This document shows, piece by piece, positions 61,106-64,000 of a DNA stretch of 64,000 nt. The notes under the pieces are model-generated. The model searched no databases and was not told the origin of the DNA. It worked only from the letters and a program-made list of their open reading frames with translations. The stretch's first letter is position 1. Each line of letters opens with the position of its first letter. The stretch comes from Dolomedes plantarius (taxonomy: Eukaryota > Arthropoda > Arachnida > Araneae > Dolomedidae), in NCBI GenBank assembly GCA_907164885.2, contig OU015500.1:54613783-54677782 (forward strand), given 5' to 3'. A program made the position numbers and the translations under genes.

Positions 61106-62465
61106 GAATTTGGGAACTAAATATCGTTTACCTAGTACTATGAATAACAAAATGATAGTAAGTGTCTTAAATGCTGATTTAGATAAATATATTTATAAAA
61201 TAGCTATAAATTTTTCTATCCAACAGAAGCCTTCAATCTATGGAACATACATTTATTGAAGCTTGTACAATCTAAACTACCTAATAATAGTAATTTCTTT
61301 AGTCACTAATAAAAACTTAAAAGAAGCTATAAAAAAATTACAAGAGTATTTTGTAATAACATATGTAGATAAAACAGCTAATACTTTTGCTATTATTTGT
61401 AAAAAATATTTTGCTATGAGTTTAAAAAATCTGTTAGACAATTGTGATCTGTTTCAGCCTTTCAGAGCATCTACCTGTGTAATTATCAAGAAAATAATAG
61501 CAAAATACAAACAACTAGGTATAACTGCGGATAACTTTCACTTTCCTTATCTTACTTTAGTTCCTAAGTTTAATAAAACACCTATTGCTTTTAGAGCAGT
61601 CACCTGTGGTGACAAAACTTATGCTACTAAGGCAAGTGTAATACTACTAAATTACCTAAAATTAATATATAAAGTAATAACTTCTGGTGTTTGTGGAATA
61701 ATTGATAACAGCTTAACTCTGGTAAGAAAACTACAAACATTAAATAATTGTAAATCTCTAGTCACATTTGATTTCAAAGATCTATTCAACAATATCAATA
61801 TAATTTATTTAAATAGGCTAATAACTTTAGTAAAAAATCATAATCAATACTTAAACAAAGAAATTAAACTAAATCATTTCAATAGACTATTAGATTTAGT
61901 AACTAAACATAATTATATAGTACTCAACAATAGTATATACCTACAGGTTAAATGTGTACCACAAGGTGGAAATGCATCTAGTATGCTAGCCAATTTGCAT
62001 TTACATTTTTATGAAGTTGATAATATTAATAATATTGTTAATGGTAATTACCAAATATTTAGATATATTGATGACATAATTGATATTAATAATAGTAATA
62101 ATAATACAGCTCTAAATTTTTACCCTCCAAATCTAGAACTAGTACAAAGTAGCCAAGAAAAATTTAATGTAAACTTCTTAGATATAAACATAAAAATAAA
62201 TCCACATAGTAAATTTACTTTTGATAATTATGATAAAAGATCAGAATATGACTTTAAAATAGTAAAATATCAAAGTTACTTAACTTGCTTACATAAATCT
62301 GTATTTAATAATATTATTGTTAATCAGCTAGTAAGAATAAATAGGCTATGCTCTAAGGACAATAGGCACAAACATATAAAAGATTTGTTAGTAGTGCTAA
62401 AACGTAATTATTACCCTGATAGTCTTTCCAAGCACATAATTGGTTGTTTTAGATTTAATGAATAG
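61104..62465 (+). CDS. Penelope-like reverse transcriptase, N-terminal part damaged
   Basis: A clean frame of 400 codons (61263-62465) follows an in-frame TGA at 61257-61259. The same frame is open back to an ATG at 61104, next to the (TA)n tract. The first codon of the clean part is TTG, so it is an interval between stops rather than a proven start. Residues counted from 61263 show fingers at 92-113 (FHFPYLTLVPKFNKTPIAFR), motif A VTFDFKDLF with D170, motif B CVPQGGNASSMLANL (231-244), motif C FRYIDDII with D270-D271, then LDINI (306-310) and YDKRSEYDFKIVKY (323-336) in the thumb. The YIDD box, FLDI block and YDKR..DF segment recall Penelope-superfamily reverse transcriptases of invertebrates. 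No GIY-YIG endonuclease, RNase H, integrase or protease is visible. All catalytic aspartates are kept. Just before 61260 another frame reads LWNIHLLKLVQSKLPNNSN, so a frameshift probably damages the N-terminus. Confidence 0.82.
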
Positions 62466-62469
62466 CATG

Positions 62470-62840
62470 TTCTGATGTTTAAAATTAGTAAAACAAAAAT
62501 AAATGATTAAAGTAAGTAAATAACTACTAAAAAGTAAATAAAAACTAGAGTAATTAAAATAATAAATAACTCTTATTCATAATAAAAGTCTAAGTTAACT
62601 TACGTTATTGTTTCCAATAAAACAGTAACATAGTAAGTCTACTAAAGTGATTCCATTGGCTCCTTGGTTGCAATGTTTGTGACGTCAGTCTACTTGCGGT
62701 CTCCTAAACTTAACTTTCACTTTGTCTGGCGCCGATTTTCGTGATCTTTGATAAAGCCACTGATTATTCCTTCTTCTGTTTCATATGGATTGTACGGTGT
62801 CTAAGTGTGTTTATTGCTCAGATCATACTTATTAGAAACA
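62470..62840. other. Downstream flank of the reverse transcriptase, unassigned
   Basis: AT-rich for 150 bp, then more mixed sequence (62640-62800) that could be the element's 3' non-coding part. No coding motif. Confidence 0.4.
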
Positions 62841-62847
62841 ATCCATT

Positions 62848-62898
62848 GGTTTTTAGACAGTATTGGCACCGCTGAAGACAAGGTACTGTCTAAAAACC
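62848..62898. repeat. Stem-loop downstream of the reverse transcriptase
   Basis: GGTTTTTAGACAGTA (62848-62862) and its exact reverse complement (62884-62898) enclose a 21-nt loop containing CACCGCTGAAGACA. A perfect 15-bp stem with a GC-richer loop in this AT-rich setting suggests an RNA structure, perhaps in the element's 3' region. Confidence 0.8.
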
Positions 62899-63003
62899 TA
62901 TTTTTCACAATTCTAATCATATTTTTCACTTATCTTTTCATGTCTTTGGTTCCTGGCTGTAGTGGTTTAGTGCTTATACAGGTTTTTCACTTACAACTTT
63001 GTC

Positions 63004-63006
<3 letters not shown>

Positions 63007-63074
<68 letters not shown>
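63007..63074. repeat. (TA)n microsatellite
   Basis: About 66 bp of TA, the second tract bracketing the reverse transcriptase region. Confidence 0.98.
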
Positions 63075-63078
<4 letters not shown>

Positions 63079-63079
63079 C

Positions 63080-63640
63080 AAAAAACTATTCCTCATTCCC
63101 TAACTTAATTAAATGTATAGCTTTCCCTTTAAATTACTAATTTTATTGACAACCTGAAACTTTTTTGGGAGTAAAATTAAAAATATATGCCCTCAAGCGG
63201 ACTCTTAGCTTAAAATGTCCCATGAGGAATACCTAAGCGTTTTAGGGTTTTGAGTGATTGTTATATGAGGCATTACGAAACATAGATATTTGCTGAGCTA
63301 ATGACAATTCCGACCACAGGAAAAGTCCAATGTAGGAATTTGGAGTTGAAAGTGATGTATAATTTCTTTTTTTTTCCATTTGCTGTCTTTGGTGGACACT
63401 TGAGGATACACGGCTTTGAAAAGACATCAACGATTTCTCTCCTAGAAATGACTTCATAAGTTTGTTTTTATGAGCGAAACCGCGTGCTTTCTTGGAGATT
63501 GACCATATCTGTCTTACGAATACAACTTTACGAGGGAAATAATGTATATATAGGTTTAGATAAAATAATGTTTTATAGATAGTAGAGATCTTAAGTGATA
63601 TTACTGTATATATGTGCAAATGGTAAGTGATATTACCGTA
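63080..63640. other. Unassigned sequence
   Basis: The minus-strand frame at 63242-63685 (147 codons) has no recognisable domain. A short direct repeat, GTGATATTACTGTATATATG and GTGATATTACCGTATATATG, occurs at about 63596-63645. Confidence 0.35.
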
Positions 63641-63644
63641 TATA

Positions 63645-64000
63645 TGTACTATAAAAACTCGTTTATCCAGACTAACTGGGACCATTTGAAACCCGGAGAA
63701 TCGAAAATCCGGATAATCTGGGAAATATCGGTAATAAGCAAAACAAAATCATTAACTAAGCAGACTGTTTAGTACGATAAAAAACTATGTTTTGTAGCAA
63801 AATTGTCTAGTATTGTTTACAACACTTTAAAAATCATAAAAATAACTTTTCTGCGTCAATCAACGTAAACTCCTTGTGACACTCCAGTAAAGCTTTCTAA
63901 AACTCAACAAAAAGCATTTTATTACCATAATTTATTGTACAATCTATGCTGGGACTGTACATTAAATCAAACTAAAAAGCGAATATTTAGCTTTTTTTCA
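63645..64000 (+). mobile_element. Pogo/Tigger-type element, left end, running off the window
   Basis: After GTACTATAAAAA the sequence CTCGTTTATCCAGACTAACT, then GGGACCATTTGAAACCCGG and AAAATCCGGATAATC, is the style of a pogo/Tigger inverted-repeat end (TCGTTTATCCGGA..A.TGGGACC). It differs from the CAGTGGTACC family at 24-30 kb. No right end lies within the window, so the element may continue beyond it. Confidence 0.55.

Noticed and set aside
61104..62465. Mitochondrial or organelle origin of the reverse transcriptase, with TGA read as tryptophan
   Set aside because: Only one in-frame TGA occurs, the upstream phase is suspect, and flanking nuclear transposons and microsatellites argue for a nuclear element with an indel.
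61104..62465. Retroviral or endogenous-virus origin of the reverse transcriptase
   Set aside because: No LTRs, protease, RNase H, integrase, gag or envelope features, and the YIDD and thumb motifs fit Penelope-like enzymes better.
62863..62883. CTGAAGA in the stem-loop downstream of the reverse transcriptase as part of a hammerhead ribozyme, as found in some Penelope-like elements
   Set aside because: Only the CTGANGA strand is present. No GAAA strand with a closing stem II could be placed, and the obvious stem pairs the wrong segments.

Overview
This window looks like intergenic, strongly AT-rich chromosomal DNA from an animal, most likely an arthropod and possibly a chelicerate. The argument is the mix of decayed transposons (Tc1, DD36E Tc1-like, mariner, pogo/Tigger-like, piggyBac, hAT, PIF/Harbinger, a P-like element, Helentron-like elements, an R1/I-type LINE and a Penelope-like reverse transcriptase) and the many long (TA)n microsatellites. 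I found no intact host gene, no rRNA, no functional tRNA gene, no CRISPR array and no bacterial-style operon. Almost all coding signal is transposon remains with stops and frameshifts. The one long clean frame is a reverse transcriptase at 61263-62465.

Layout. 1-12990: AT-rich DNA with a Tc1 relic (625-1135), an unexplained GC-richer patch (1790-2415) and a perfect hairpin (6293-6335). 12997-16054: a complete but dead Tc1 element, then a DD36E Tc1-like relic between two (TA)n tracts. 18301-19692: a mariner-like relic containing a 194-bp tandem duplication, and the C-terminus of a LINE ORF2. 24125-30611: three copies of a pogo/Tigger-like element. The middle copy was split by a 4.2-kb R1/I-type LINE, with a 16-bp target duplication.

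30612-35395: a Helentron-like element (family A) holding a second one (family B), which itself holds a piggyBac relic. 36170-37355: a mariner with both inverted repeats. 40672-40952 and 54344-54713: hAT MITEs. 43391-47714: a nested block in which a P-like element (44590-46942, target duplication GTCGGTAC) sits inside the Myb/SANT-like gene of a Harbinger element. 47895-50025: family B copy 2 with a piggyBac MITE. 52125-54050: a ZMYM1-like hAT relic with family B copy 3 inside it.

55564-56420: a degenerate ~190-bp tandem array. 57293-57829: a foldback element. 59252-61019: a long-inverted-repeat mariner-like element split by family A copy 2. 61104-62465: the reverse transcriptase, between two (TA)n tracts. 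63645-64000: the edge of another pogo-like element.

The elements do not form a pathway. Their value is as a nested insertion record: several insertions can be checked inside the window against unoccupied paralogous copies. Coordinates of element ends were read by eye. Family names are from motif recognition, not database searches.
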